A stretch of 64,000 nt of DNA, taken from the NCBI RefSeq assembly GCF_900100945.1, contig NZ_FNCG01000016.1, positions 62,001 through 126,000 of the forward strand, read 5' to 3'. The notes beneath the pieces were generated by a model. It was not told the origin of the DNA. It saw nothing but the letters and a program-made list of their open reading frames with translations, and made no database searches. Shown piece after piece: positions 18,068 to 27,150 of this stretch. Source of the DNA: Mucilaginibacter gossypii. GTDB taxonomy: Bacteria; Bacteroidota; Bacteroidia; Sphingobacteriales; Sphingobacteriaceae. The position numbers were made by a program, and so were the translations under genes. How positions within the stretch are numbered: position 1 is the first letter of the stretch; every line of letters starts with the position of its first letter.

Positions 18068-18349
18068 ATGAAAGCTATCTGGAATAACCAGGTCATTGCC
18101 GAAAGCAATGACACTATTGTTGTTGAAAATAATCATTATTTCCCTAAAGAAAGTGTTAAGGCCGAGTATCTTAAACCGTCCGATGTGCATACAACCTGCC
18201 CGTGGAAGGGACTGGCATCATATTATTCCCTCGAAGTTGACGGCAAAGAAAACCAGGATGCTGCCTGGTATTATCCCGAACCAAAGGATGCCGCAAAAAA
18301 CATTACTAACTATGTGGCGTTTTGGAAGGGCGTGAAAATTACCGAATAA
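18068..18349 (+). CDS. DUF427 domain protein
   Basis: A 93-residue soluble protein that is almost entirely a DUF427 domain: MKAIWNNQVIAESNDTIVVE, the NHYFPKES turn, then THTTCPWKGLASYY-like HTTCPWKGLASYYSLEVDG and NITNYVAFWKGVKI. DUF427 proteins have a compact beta fold and no assigned activity. It opens a tight six-gene run (4 bp before the disulfide reductase) that continues through the ABC transporter, EgtB and EgtD, so a part in thiol or redox chemistry is suggested by position only. Confidence 0.9.
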   Translation: MKAIWNNQVIAESNDTIVVENNHYFPKESVKAEYLKPSDVHTTCPWKGLASYYSLEVDGKENQDAAWYYPEPKDAAKNITNYVAFWKGVKITE

Positions 18350-18353
18350 AGCT

Positions 18354-19739
18354 ATGAAAACATACGATGCCATTGTTATAGGCGCCGGTCAGGCCGGCGC
18401 CCCATTAGCCAAAAAATTGGCTAATGCCGGGAAAAAGACCGTTATAATTGAGAAACGATTTTATGGCGGTACTTGCGTTAACGATGGCTGTACGCCTACT
18501 AAAACCATGGTTGCTTCGGCAAAGGCGGCTTACATGGCCGGTAAAAGTCATGAATTGGGCGTGCCGGTAAAAAAGTTTTCGGTTGATCTTGCCGCCATAA
18601 AAAAACGTAAGGATGATATCGTATTACGCTCGCGTAATGGCGGACTAAAATCTGCCGAAAAAACACAGAACCTCGATGTGGTGTTAGGCGAGGCGACTTT
18701 TACCGGCGAAAAAACGGTTGAGGTTAAGCTTAATAGCGGGAAAAAGCAAACGATTACTGCCGATCTTATCTTTTTAAACCCCGGCGCGCTGCCTTTGATT
18801 CCCCAAATTGAAGGATTGAATGAGATACAATATCTCAACTCAACCACCATACTTGATTTGGAAGAAGTACCGGGGCATCTGCTTGTGCTTGGCGGAAATT
18901 ACATTGGACTGGAGTTTGGGCAGATGTTTCGGCGGTTTGGCAGCAAGGTTACTATTTTAGAAAAATCAGAGCGGATAGTTTCGCATGAGGATGAGGATAT
19001 TTCGGCAGAGATGCAAAAGATCCTCGAACTGGAGAAAATCGAGGTACTCAATAATGCTCAGGCTGTTAAGTTTAAACAAAAAGCCGGCGGCAAAATAACA
19101 GCAACAATAGCTCAAAAAGGGGAGGAGCGCAAAATTAAATGCACCCATGTATTGGTGGCCATCGGCCGTAAACCGCAAACGGAGGCTTTGAATTTGCCCA
19201 TCGCCGGGATTGAAACGGATGAGCATGGTAATATCAAAGTGAACGATAAGCTGGAAACCTCCGCCGCCGGTGTCTATGCATTGGGAGATGCAAAAGGAGG
19301 ACCGGCGTTTACACACATTTCCTATAACGATTATACCATTGTTTACCGTAACCTTTTTGAAAAAACGGATTATAACATCCAGGACCGTCCGGTGCCTTAT
19401 TGCATGTTTACCGATCCGCAACTGGGCAGGATCGGTTTGGATGAAACCGGGGCAAAAAAGCTGGGGATTAAATATAAAGTAGCAAAACTGCCCATGGCCC
19501 ATGTGGCGCGTGCTATTGAAACCGGCGATACACGTGGTTTTATGAAAGCCATTGTTGATCCCGATACGAAAAAGATCTTAGGTGCTACGGTACTTGGCCC
19601 CGAAGGCGGAGAAATCATGACTGTGCTGCAAATGGCCATGGAAGGCGGTATCACTTACGATAGGATCCGCTATTGTGTTTTTGCCCATCCACTGTATTCC
19701 GAATCGCTGAATAACCTTTTCATGACCCTTGGGGATTAA
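18354..19739 (+). CDS. Pyridine nucleotide-disulfide oxidoreductase (mercuric reductase-like)
   Basis: A 461-residue FAD enzyme of the glutathione/mercuric reductase class: FAD-binding DAIVIGAGQAGAPLA (residues 5-19), redox-active pair GGTCVNDGCTPTK (Cys41, Cys46), NAD(P) site HLLVLGGNYIGLEFGQ (about 175-190), second FAD motif AAGVYALGDAKGGPAFTH, and the dimer-interface HPLYSE (His445, Glu450). It lacks the N-terminal heavy-metal domain and the C-terminal Cys pair of MerA, so reduction of mercury is unlikely. Given its place in the egt-type operon it may recycle a disulfide such as oxidised ergothioneine; this is inference. Confidence 0.88.
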   Translation: MKTYDAIVIGAGQAGAPLAKKLANAGKKTVIIEKRFYGGTCVNDGCTPTKTMVASAKAAYMAGKSHELGVPVKKFSVDLAAIKKRKDDIVLRSRNGGLKSAEKTQNLDVVLGEATFTGEKTVEVKLNSGKKQTITADLIFLNPGALPLIPQIEGLNEIQYLNSTTILDLEEVPGHLLVLGGNYIGLEFGQMFRRFGSKVTILEKSERIVSHEDEDISAEMQKILELEKIEVLNNAQAVKFKQKAGGKITATIAQKGEERKIKCTHVLVAIGRKPQTEALNLPIAGIETDEHGNIKVNDKLETSAAGVYALGDAKGGPAFTHISYNDYTIVYRNLFEKTDYNIQDRPVPYCMFTDPQLGRIGLDETGAKKLGIKYKVAKLPMAHVARAIETGDTRGFMKAIVDPDTKKILGATVLGPEGGEIMTVLQMAMEGGITYDRIRYCVFAHPLYSESLNNLFMTLGD

Positions 19740-19749
19740 ACCAGCGCGC

Positions 19750-20712
19750 ATGATCAAGGTTGATAAGGTAAGCAAATATTTTGGTGGGGTTAAAGCAGTT
19801 GATGGGGTATCTTTCGAGGTAGGGGAGCAGGAGAACCTCATTTTGTTGGGCACCAGCGGCTGCGGTAAAACCACCACGCTAAAAATGATCAACCGGCTTA
19901 TTGAGCCAACCAAAGGCAGTATTTACATTCATGGTAAAAACATCATGGAGCAGCAGCCTGAAATCCTGCGCCGCGGAATTGGCTACGTATTGCAAAATAA
20001 TGGCTTGTTTCCGCATTATACGGTTGCTCAAAATATAGCGGTTGTTCCTAACTTATTAAAATGGGATAAGCAGAAAACTGAAAAGCGCACGGCCGAGCTA
20101 ATGGAAAAACTCCACCTCGATGCTTCGTATCTGAATATTTACCCTAACGAACTGAGCGGTGGCCAGCAGCAGCGCATTGGCCTGGCCAGAGCATTGGTTT
20201 CGGACCCGCCGGTGCTGTTGATGGATGAGCCCTTCGGGGCGTTGGACAATGTTACCCGATCAAAAATCCACGCCGAATTTAAGGCACTTGATGAGCTTAA
20301 GCGTAAAACCATCATCATGGTAACGCACGATGTACAGGAAGCTTTTGAATTGGGCGACAGGATCTGCCTGATGGATAAAGGAAAAATTGTACAGTCGGGC
20401 ACACCTGCTCAATTGCTTTTTAATCCTGTCAATGATTTTGTAAAGGATTTTCTGAAACATCAGCGGTTGCAGCTGGAATTTAAGGCGATTAAACTGATTG
20501 ACCTTTGGGAGTTGTTACCAGAGTTGAACAAAGAAGCAAAAGCTTCGTCATTTGAAGCTGGTATTAACCTGTGGGAAGCCCTGGAGAGTTTTAAATTTAA
20601 TAACGGCGAAACCATTAATATCAGCAAAGATCAAAACCAGATTAAAACTGTAAGCTTTGAACAACTGATGACGGCCTTTTATCAATATAAAAACCATCAG
20701 GCCCATGAATGA
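19750..20712 (+). CDS. ABC transporter ATPase, OpuC/ProV type (probable ergothioneine uptake, EgtV-like)
   Basis: An ATP-binding subunit of 320 residues from the ATG at 19750; an earlier ATG at 19729 would overlap the preceding gene by 11 bp. Walker A GTSGCGKTT, Q-loop YVLQNNGLF, signature LSGGQQQRIGLARAL, Walker B VLLMDEPFGALD and H-loop MVTHD are all present. The C-terminal ~85 residues do not look like the tandem CBS domains that gate osmotically controlled OpuA/ProV. Its stop overlaps the fused permease gene by 8 bp. The family includes betaine, choline and ergothioneine importers; the egtB-egtD context favours ergothioneine. Confidence 0.85.
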   Translation: MIKVDKVSKYFGGVKAVDGVSFEVGEQENLILLGTSGCGKTTTLKMINRLIEPTKGSIYIHGKNIMEQQPEILRRGIGYVLQNNGLFPHYTVAQNIAVVPNLLKWDKQKTEKRTAELMEKLHLDASYLNIYPNELSGGQQQRIGLARALVSDPPVLLMDEPFGALDNVTRSKIHAEFKALDELKRKTIIMVTHDVQEAFELGDRICLMDKGKIVQSGTPAQLLFNPVNDFVKDFLKHQRLQLEFKAIKLIDLWELLPELNKEAKASSFEAGINLWEALESFKFNNGETINISKDQNQIKTVSFEQLMTAFYQYKNHQAHE

Positions 20713-22276
20713 GCAACAGCAAACTTTATGGCAGTTTATACAGCAGCAGGCCGGCAAGTTGCAGGAACAAACACTGCAGCATATCGGGCTTACTTTTATT
20801 TCGTTGTGTATAGCTGTATTGGTTGGCTTGCCGCTGGGCATTCTTATTGTTCGTAAAAAACAATTCGCCGGTGTAGTTTTAGGTATTGCAGGTGTATTGC
20901 AAACAATTCCCAGTATAGCGTTGCTTGGTTTCATGATCCCGCTTTTAGGGATTGGTCCTAAGCCAGCCATTGTTGCATTATTGCTATACGCACTTCTACC
21001 CATTATCCGCAACACCTACACGGGCATTTTAGGGGTTGATGCGGCCGTTAAAGAAGCTGCTGTTGCTATGGGGATGAGCAAATGGCAAATACTGTTTAAG
21101 GTAGAATTGCCCCTGGCTATGCCGGTAATATTTGCGGGCATCCGTACCGCTACGGTGATCAACGTTGGCGTGGCAACACTGGCCTCGCTCATTGCAGCCG
21201 GTGGTTTGGGCGAGTTTATTTTCGGTGGGATCTCACTTAATAATACCAACATGATCCTGGCAGGAGCAATCCCATCGGCCTTGCTTGCTGTTATTTTTGA
21301 TTTATTACTGTCGATGGTGCAGAAGGTCAGCTTTAAAAAGCTTAAACGGGTGGTATATGCTTTTCCGGTATTGCTGATTGTTTTATGCCTGTTCTATATC
21401 ATCCCGGCAAAATCAGAAGGAAGGCTTACCGCGGGTTTTACGCCCGAGTTTATGGGCAGGCAGGACGGCGACCTCGGCCTTAGGAGCAAATATGGCTTAA
21501 AGATCCATACTATCGTAATCAGTGATGCTGTAATGTATAAAGCTGCGTTTGAGAAGCATCTCGACGTGATCAGCGGATACTCAACCGATGGCAGGCTAAA
21601 AGCTTACGATTTGGTTGTGCTGGATGATGATAAGCACATTTTTCCGCCATACTATGCGGCGCCAATTGTTCGCGATGATGCCCTGAAAAAATTTCCTGAC
21701 CTTGAGCCGACATTAAATCTGCTTTCGGGCAAAATAAATGATTCAGTCATGACGGTTTTAAATTACCGTACCGACTATCTTCACCAAAGCCCCGAGCGCG
21801 TTGCAAAGGATTTTTTGGTTGCCAATAAATTATGGCGACCGGAACGGGGCGGGAACGATGGTATAGTGCGGATAGGTTCAAAGATATTTGGTGAACAATA
21901 CATCCTGGCTAATATGTACAGCATGCTGATAAAGGGTTATACAGATCATGAGGTATCAACCAAAACAGGCCTTGGCGGCACCAAAATTTGCTTTGACGCG
22001 CTAACCAATAACCAGATAGATTTTTACCCAGAATACACGGGGACGGGTTTGCTGGCTATTTTACAGGCATCGCCAAAAACGGTTAATGAGGTAACAGTAA
22101 ACAGGGATAGCACATACAATTATGTACAACGCCAGTTTGAAAGCAGGTATCAAATTAAATGGCTTAAACCCATTGGTTTTAACAATGCTTACGCTTTAAT
22201 GATGAGGCAGCAGCAGGCCAGGAAATTGGGGATTAAAACAATTTCAAACTTAAAACAGTTTTTGGATAAGAAATAA
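20705..22276 (+). CDS. Fused ABC permease and substrate-binding protein (EgtU/OpuC-like)
   Basis: A 523-residue two-part importer subunit. Residues 15-235 form a six-helix BPD-type permease with an EAA loop (KEAAVAMGMSKWQILFKVELP, about 117-137). Residues ~240-523 are an OpuAC-type binding domain (IRIGSKIFGEQYILANMYS near 395, then the hallmark IDFYPEYTGTGL near 440), displayed in the periplasm. The known ergothioneine importer EgtUV has the same permease-binding-domain fusion, and here it lies 5 bp before egtB. Betaine or choline transport remains possible because the aromatic ligand residues cannot be checked without an alignment. Confidence 0.85.
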   Translation: MNEQQQTLWQFIQQQAGKLQEQTLQHIGLTFISLCIAVLVGLPLGILIVRKKQFAGVVLGIAGVLQTIPSIALLGFMIPLLGIGPKPAIVALLLYALLPIIRNTYTGILGVDAAVKEAAVAMGMSKWQILFKVELPLAMPVIFAGIRTATVINVGVATLASLIAAGGLGEFIFGGISLNNTNMILAGAIPSALLAVIFDLLLSMVQKVSFKKLKRVVYAFPVLLIVLCLFYIIPAKSEGRLTAGFTPEFMGRQDGDLGLRSKYGLKIHTIVISDAVMYKAAFEKHLDVISGYSTDGRLKAYDLVVLDDDKHIFPPYYAAPIVRDDALKKFPDLEPTLNLLSGKINDSVMTVLNYRTDYLHQSPERVAKDFLVANKLWRPERGGNDGIVRIGSKIFGEQYILANMYSMLIKGYTDHEVSTKTGLGGTKICFDALTNNQIDFYPEYTGTGLLAILQASPKTVNEVTVNRDSTYNYVQRQFESRYQIKWLKPIGFNNAYALMMRQQQARKLGIKTISNLKQFLDKK

Positions 22277-22281
22277 CATCG

Positions 22282-23433
22282 ATGGATTTAATAGCCCGGT
22301 ACAAAGAGGTACGCCAACGTACAGAAAAAATTTGTTCGTATTTGCAAACGGAAGACTATGTGGTGCAGCCCGTAGTGGACGTTAGTCCGCCTAAATGGCA
22401 CATTGGTCACGTTACCTGGTTTTTTGAAACGTTCATCCTTAAGCCCTACTTCATGGGTTACAAGGAATATAATCCTGATTATAATTACGTTTTTAACAGT
22501 TACTACGAAACTGTTGGCACGCGCGTGATCCGTACAGATCGTGGTAACTTAAGCCGCCCAACGGTTATTGAAATTTACAGTTACCGTAAATATGTTGACG
22601 AGGCCATGGAGGGCTTTTTATGCGGCGAAGTAGGTGACGATGTTAAAGAACTCCTTATTCTCGGTTTTAACCACGAAGAGCAGCACCAGGAACTTTTAAT
22701 GACGGATATTAAATACATCCTGGGCCATAATCCGCTGTTTCCTGCCTATAATAAAAATTACGCTGCCCCCCGTATTGATGAAGGGGAGGGTGATGCTTTT
22801 ATCAGCATGGATGAAGGCATTTATGAAATAGGTTTTACCGGCGATGGATTTTGTTTCGATAATGAGCTTAACCGGCATAAAGTATACCTCAATGCTTATG
22901 AAATAAGCCCCAAACTGGTAACCAATGCCGAATACCTGGAATTTATTAACAGCGGCGGTTATCATGATTTCCGGCACTGGCATGCCGAAGGCTGGGATTG
23001 GGTGAAAACCAATAAAGTAGAAGCGCCTTTGTATTGGCATTTGATAGATAATGAATGGCATAACTATACCTATCACGGTTTAGAGCCACTTCATTTGAAA
23101 GATCCGGTTACCCATATCAGCTATTTTGAAGCCTATGCTTACGCTTCGTGGAAGGGCTTGCGTTTGCCGACCGAGTTTGAGTGGGAAGCTGCCTCTTCAA
23201 AATTTAACTGGGGGCGCCGCTGGGAGTGGACAGAAAGTTCCTACCTGCCTTACCCGGGTTTTGCCAAGGCGCCGGGTGCCATAGGCGAATACAATGGCAA
23301 GTTTATGGTTAACCAGAAAGTTTTGCGCGGCGCGTCAGAAGTTACACCTCCGGGTCATAGTCGTGCAACTTATCGCAATTTTTTTCAGACAAATTTACGA
23401 TGGCAATTTACTGGCATAAGACTTGCGAGGTAA
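22282..23433 (+). CDS. egtB: Ergothioneine biosynthesis protein EgtB-type sulfoxide synthase
   Basis: A 383-residue protein with an N-terminal DinB-like helical domain and a C-terminal formylglycine-generating-enzyme (FGE-sulfatase) domain. The non-haem iron ligands fit: His in PPKWHIGHVTWFF (His40/His43) and HEEQHQE (His131, His135, HX3HXE). The FGE part has RLPTEFEWEAA and RGASEVTPPGHSRATYRNFF. EgtB joins a sulfur donor to hercynine in an oxygen-dependent reaction. No egtA, egtC or egtE is present, so this version may use cysteine directly, as some EgtB/OvoA/Egt1 enzymes do, with an unlinked lyase. It is followed 25 bp later by egtD. Confidence 0.92.
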   Translation: MDLIARYKEVRQRTEKICSYLQTEDYVVQPVVDVSPPKWHIGHVTWFFETFILKPYFMGYKEYNPDYNYVFNSYYETVGTRVIRTDRGNLSRPTVIEIYSYRKYVDEAMEGFLCGEVGDDVKELLILGFNHEEQHQELLMTDIKYILGHNPLFPAYNKNYAAPRIDEGEGDAFISMDEGIYEIGFTGDGFCFDNELNRHKVYLNAYEISPKLVTNAEYLEFINSGGYHDFRHWHAEGWDWVKTNKVEAPLYWHLIDNEWHNYTYHGLEPLHLKDPVTHISYFEAYAYASWKGLRLPTEFEWEAASSKFNWGRRWEWTESSYLPYPGFAKAPGAIGEYNGKFMVNQKVLRGASEVTPPGHSRATYRNFFQTNLRWQFTGIRLAR

Positions 23434-23458
23434 ATTGACACAAAACACCACCACATCT

Positions 23459-24448
23459 ATGAACCAAGCCTTTACACCCACAGCCGTAAATTGTGACATA
23501 AGCGCCGAAAACAGGCAGTTTTATGCCGACGTTGTAGCAGGGCTGCAGGCGGAGCCAAAGCATCTCAATTCAAAGTATTTTTATGATGCCAATGGCGATA
23601 AGCTGTTCCAGGAGCTCATGAACTGCCCTGAATACTATCCGACTAACTGCGAACTGGAGATCTTTTCAGAAAAAACCGCTGAAATCTGCGATGCGCTGAT
23701 TGCTGATGGCGATGCTTTTGACCTGATAGAACTTGGTGCTGGTGATGCCACAAAATCCTCTTACCTGCTTAAATATCTGCTGGATAAAAAGGCTGATTTT
23801 ACTTATTTGCCTATTGATATCTCAGATAATGTAATATCATACCTCAACATAACGCTGCCCGTAACCTTGCCAGGTTTAAAGATCACCGGACTTAACGGTG
23901 AATATTTTGAAATGCTGAATAAGGCTGCAGCTATTTCACCAAGGCGTAAAGTGGTGCTGTTTTTAGGTTCAAACATCGGCAATATGCCACTTGATGGGGC
24001 TATAGAGTTTTGTCGTGAGCTAAGGAATAACCTATCAGAAGGGGATATGGTGTTAATTGGCATGGACCTGAAAAAAGACCCGCGCGTTATTCTTGCTGCT
24101 TATAATGACAAAGATGGTATTACCCGCGAGTTTAATCTCAACCTGTTACGCCGCATTAACCGCGAGCTGCATGCTAATTTTGATATAAGCAAGTTTGAAC
24201 ATTATCCAACCTACGATCCTGAAACCGGGGCGTGCAAAAGCTACCTCATCAGTTTGCAAGATCAGCAGGTAAGCATCGGCAACGAAAAAATAGATTTCAA
24301 GAAGGATGAATACATCTATATGGAGATATCCCAAAAGTTTACCCTTATGCAAACCGATCAGATAGCCATAAACACAGGCTTTCAACCGGTAGGCCAGTTT
24401 TTTGATACCAAAAAATGGTTTATTGATGCGGTTTGGGTGGCAGCGTGA
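23459..24448 (+). CDS. egtD: L-histidine N-alpha-methyltransferase EgtD
   Basis: A 329-residue SAM-dependent methyltransferase (start at the ATG 23459; a longer frame from 23423 overlaps egtB and looks non-native). The family signature LNSKYFYDANGDKLFQELMN and YYPTNCELEIF is near the N-terminus, SAM motif I is IELGAGDATKSSYLL (90-104), and VVLFLGSNIGNMPLDGA follows. EgtD trimethylates histidine to hercynine, the substrate of EgtB, so the two adjacent genes give the core of ergothioneine synthesis. It closes the operon; a convergent inverted repeat follows. Confidence 0.93.
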   Translation: MNQAFTPTAVNCDISAENRQFYADVVAGLQAEPKHLNSKYFYDANGDKLFQELMNCPEYYPTNCELEIFSEKTAEICDALIADGDAFDLIELGAGDATKSSYLLKYLLDKKADFTYLPIDISDNVISYLNITLPVTLPGLKITGLNGEYFEMLNKAAAISPRRKVVLFLGSNIGNMPLDGAIEFCRELRNNLSEGDMVLIGMDLKKDPRVILAAYNDKDGITREFNLNLLRRINRELHANFDISKFEHYPTYDPETGACKSYLISLQDQQVSIGNEKIDFKKDEYIYMEISQKFTLMQTDQIAINTGFQPVGQFFDTKKWFIDAVWVAA

Positions 24449-24452
24449 CCGT

Positions 24453-24526
24453 TGATTGATAATGATTACGTTGATTTCGCTGATGCTTTAACATGTTCAT
24501 ACGATCAACGTAATCAGTGCAATCAA
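24453..24526. terminator. Inverted repeat between egtD and PhyH gene
   Basis: Nested inverted repeats between two convergent genes: GATTACGTTGAT (24464-24475) with ATCAACGTAATC (24504-24515), flanked by TTGATT and AATCAA. The 28-nt loop is long, but position suggests a shared termination structure. A mobile-repeat remnant is also possible. Confidence 0.5.
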
Positions 24527-24540
24527 AAATCATCAGCGGT

Positions 24541-25362
24541 TCAGAGCACCTTCGGGTTCAACTCCGAATCAATCAGCCCGCCGATAGGCTTACCCATAAG
24601 CCATTTTTGATGATCATTTTTTTGCCATTCGTTTTTGTAAGGGGTGACGCGGGCGCCATCGGCTACATAAATGATGGTCATGATCTCGCGCATTTTGTCT
24701 GAGTTGTTGCCGGGAGCATTGTGGATGGTGAAGCCCCGGTGCCAGGTTGCGTCGCCAGCCTTCATGGTTTTGGCGCGGGTTATTTCAAACCCTTTCTCTT
24801 TCACATATTCGTCAAACGCCGATTCCGATTCGTCAGAAATTTCATGGTTAAATACAGCGCCATTAACGTATGAACCCGAGGCAAAGGTCAGCATACCCAT
24901 GTTTACATCAATATCAACCAGGGGCATCCAGAGGGTTACCGTATTGTTGGTATCGATGGGCCAGTAATATTGGTCCTGGTGCCATGGGGTAGGGCCGCCG
25001 CCGGGTTCTTTAAAGAGTGCCTGGTCGTGATAGATACGCACATTTTCAACTCCCATGAGGTCGGCGGCAATTTTGGCCAGGCGTTTGGCCATTACAAAGG
25101 TTTTAACATCTTCATCAACCTGCCAAAGGTTCATGATCTGCAAAAAGGCTTTACCATAAGTATCGCGCTCTTCCAGTTTGCGCTTTTCGGTGTTGTACCT
25201 GTCGGCCGCGCCAACAATTACGGGGCGATAGGCAGCAATTTCATCTTTTGTAAGCACTTCGTGTACAAGGGTATGGCCTTTTTCACGAAATTCATTAATA
25301 TTGTGGTTGGATAGTTTTATAAAATTATCAAGTGACGGTAAATGAGCGATCTGTGTATCCAT
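24541..25362 (-). CDS. Phytanoyl-CoA dioxygenase family protein
   Basis: A 273-residue Fe(II)/2-oxoglutarate oxygenase. The facial triad is visible: TPWHQDQYYWP (HxD) near 141-151 and ATWHRGFTIHNAPGNNS (distal His) near 214-230; Arg in DKMREIMTIIY would bind 2-oxoglutarate. Family members hydroxylate many small molecules, and the substrate cannot be told. It is divergent from an AraC regulator with a cupin domain across ~125 bp, a pairing that suggests control of the oxygenase by that regulator. Confidence 0.92.
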   Translation of the reverse strand: MDTQIAHLPSLDNFIKLSNHNINEFREKGHTLVHEVLTKDEIAAYRPVIVGAADRYNTEKRKLEERDTYGKAFLQIMNLWQVDEDVKTFVMAKRLAKIAADLMGVENVRIYHDQALFKEPGGGPTPWHQDQYYWPIDTNNTVTLWMPLVDIDVNMGMLTFASGSYVNGAVFNHEISDESESAFDEYVKEKGFEITRAKTMKAGDATWHRGFTIHNAPGNNSDKMREIMTIIYVADGARVTPYKNEWQKNDHQKWLMGKPIGGLIDSELNPKVL

Positions 25363-25486
25363 AGTTTTTAGGTTTATATTTCAAAGTAAGGTTAACTTTA
25401 GTTGAAAAAAAATGAAATGAATGGTACATTTATGGATGATTTTATCCGTAATTTGAATTAGAATTTTATTTACGTTAAAATATGCA

Positions 25487-26380
25487 ATGATAAAAGCGTC
25501 GTACGAAGTTCTTCAACCTACAAATACGCAGTCATTTCTGGTACGGAAATTTGATAAGCTGGCATTTGATGCCCCTTATCATTTTCATGAAGAATATGAA
25601 TTAACGTGTATCATCAGCGGCACCGGCAAACGCTATGTTGGCAGCCACATGGAAGATTTTGCGTCCGGCGATCTGGTGTTGCTTGGTTCTAACCTGCCGC
25701 ATTGCTGGAAACTTGAACCCAATGAAACAGTGCTTCGCGAGGCAAGCGCGGTGGTGATCCAGTTTAATGATGCTTTTTTGGGCGAGGAGTTTTTTAACAA
25801 ATTTGAGCTTCAGCTTATCAAAAAACTTTTTCAGCAAAGCGGTTGCGGAGTGTCATTTTATGGCGAAACGCGTGCCGAAGTTAACAAACTACTGCTTAGC
25901 CTGGTTGAAGAGAAAAGTAATTTCAGGATGCTGATAGGTTTGCTCGAGATCCTGCACCGTATGGCTTCATCAGAAGAGTACGTGCTGCTCGATCAGAACC
26001 GCATTATTGGCGAGCGCTCAAATACCGAGCGTGAGCGTATTAACCCGGTATTTGCTTACCTGGTTGAAAATTTCAGAAAACATGTATCATTAGATAAAGC
26101 GGCCGGTATTGCCAATATGACCCCGAATGCTTTTTGCAAATACTTTAAAAAAGTTACCCGCAAAACATTCATGGAAACTATAATTGAGTATCGCCTTAAT
26201 TATGCCATACAGCAACTGGTGCAAACAGATAAGCCTATTTCAGAGATCTCCTATGAGAGTGGCTTTGGCGATGTATCGCACTTTTATAAAATGTTTAAAG
26301 CCAAAATGAACCTCAGCCCACTTAACTACCGCAAAAGGTTTATGCGCAACCTGGCCGGCGATAAAAAGTTGTCGGCGTAG
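25487..26380 (+). CDS. AraC family transcriptional regulator with cupin domain
   Basis: A 297-residue regulator. The N-terminal cupin (residues ~25-110: FDAPYHFHEEYELTCIISGTGKRYVGSHMEDFASGDLVLLGSNLPHCWK) would bind an effector; the C-terminal AraC HTH pair covers about 195-285 (VSLDKAAGIANMTPNAFCKYFKKVTRKTFM, then PISEISYESGFGDVSHFYKMFKAKMNLSPLNYRK). It faces the phytanoyl-CoA dioxygenase gene and is its likely controller. The effector is unknown; cupin-AraC proteins often sense sugars or aromatics. Confidence 0.92.
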   Translation: MIKASYEVLQPTNTQSFLVRKFDKLAFDAPYHFHEEYELTCIISGTGKRYVGSHMEDFASGDLVLLGSNLPHCWKLEPNETVLREASAVVIQFNDAFLGEEFFNKFELQLIKKLFQQSGCGVSFYGETRAEVNKLLLSLVEEKSNFRMLIGLLEILHRMASSEEYVLLDQNRIIGERSNTERERINPVFAYLVENFRKHVSLDKAAGIANMTPNAFCKYFKKVTRKTFMETIIEYRLNYAIQQLVQTDKPISEISYESGFGDVSHFYKMFKAKMNLSPLNYRKRFMRNLAGDKKLSA

Positions 26381-26442
26381 TTGTTACTAAGTCCAACGTC
26401 AGAAGTCCGAAAGTTCCCTTTTCTATAGCTTAGTACCAATGG

Positions 26443-27099
26443 TTACGTGACGTTAATAATACCACGCTTAATAGCGTAAATAACCAACCCTACTAAATTT
26501 TTCGATCCGGTTTTTTCAAACAGCCTTGCGCGGTAACCTTCAACCGTGCGCACACTCAGGAAAATTTTATCTGCTATCTCCTGGTTGGAGCACTCCTGGC
26601 AAACCAGTTTAAGCACTTCAATTTCGCGCTCGTTAAGGTCGGTTTTGTTATTGGGGATATTATCGGCGTGGTCGTTACCTACCAGCTGTTTGATGAGCGT
26701 TATAGAAAGATGCTCATTAAAATAAAAACCTTTGTTATAAACGGTTGATACAGCCTCGATGATCTCTTCCGGTTCGGCGTTTTTAAGCAGGTAGCCCGAC
26801 GCGCCGGCTTTCATCATATCCACAATGTATTTGTCTTCATTAAACATGGATAACGCCAGGATCTTAATGTCCTTAAAATGCTGATGGACATAGGTGGCGG
26901 TTTGGATGCCGTCCATTTCGGGCATTTTAATATCCATCAATATAACATCGGGGGTTTTGTCGGTCAATAAGCCTATCAGCTCTTTGCCGTTCGAAGCTTC
27001 GAGTACCAGCTCAAAACCTCCGCAATCTTCAAGGGTAGCTTTTAAACCATTTCTGAAAATTTTATGGTCGTCTACTATACCTAATTTAATTGGGCCCAT
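26443..27099 (-). CDS. NarL/FixJ family response regulator
   Basis: A 218-residue regulator with a receiver domain (acidic pair DD at 10-11, phospho-acceptor Asp56 in VILMDIKMPEMDG, Lys in LLKNAEPEEI) and a LuxR-type HTH (LNEREIEVLKLVCQECSNQEIADKIFLSVRTVEGYRARLFEKTG, about 152-195). It is the last gene of a four-gene operon: PCPG protein, seven-helix protein, kinase, regulator. Its likely targets are the ACGTA-N4-TACGT palindromes at 29293 and 30489, because a 4-nt spacer between half-sites is known for other NarL/LuxR-type regulators such as ComA. This target assignment is inference. Confidence 0.94.
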   Translation of the reverse strand: MGPIKLGIVDDHKIFRNGLKATLEDCGGFELVLEASNGKELIGLLTDKTPDVILMDIKMPEMDGIQTATYVHQHFKDIKILALSMFNEDKYIVDMMKAGASGYLLKNAEPEEIIEAVSTVYNKGFYFNEHLSITLIKQLVGNDHADNIPNNKTDLNEREIEVLKLVCQECSNQEIADKIFLSVRTVEGYRARLFEKTGSKNLVGLVIYAIKRGIINVT

Positions 27100-27150
27100 A
27101 GGTTGTTAACAAGATTCAAATTATCAATAAATATAAACTATTGATTTTAA

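Noticed and set aside
18966..19502. 178-residue minus frame inside the disulfide reductase gene
   Set aside because: Antisense to a clearly conserved flavoenzyme.
18354..19739. True mercuric reductase (merA)
   Set aside because: No heavy-metal-associated N-terminal domain, no C-terminal vicinal cysteines, no mer regulator or transporter nearby; only the general disulfide-reductase fold is supported.
19750..22276. Osmoprotectant (glycine betaine/choline) transporter as first choice
   Set aside because: No CBS domains are visible in the ATPase and the genes are embedded with egtB and egtD; I kept betaine only as an alternative.
24453..24526. Regulatory palindrome related to the ACGTA sites at 29293/30489
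   Set aside because: The GATTACGTTGAT arms share only the ACGT core and have a 28-nt spacer; location between convergent genes fits a terminator better.
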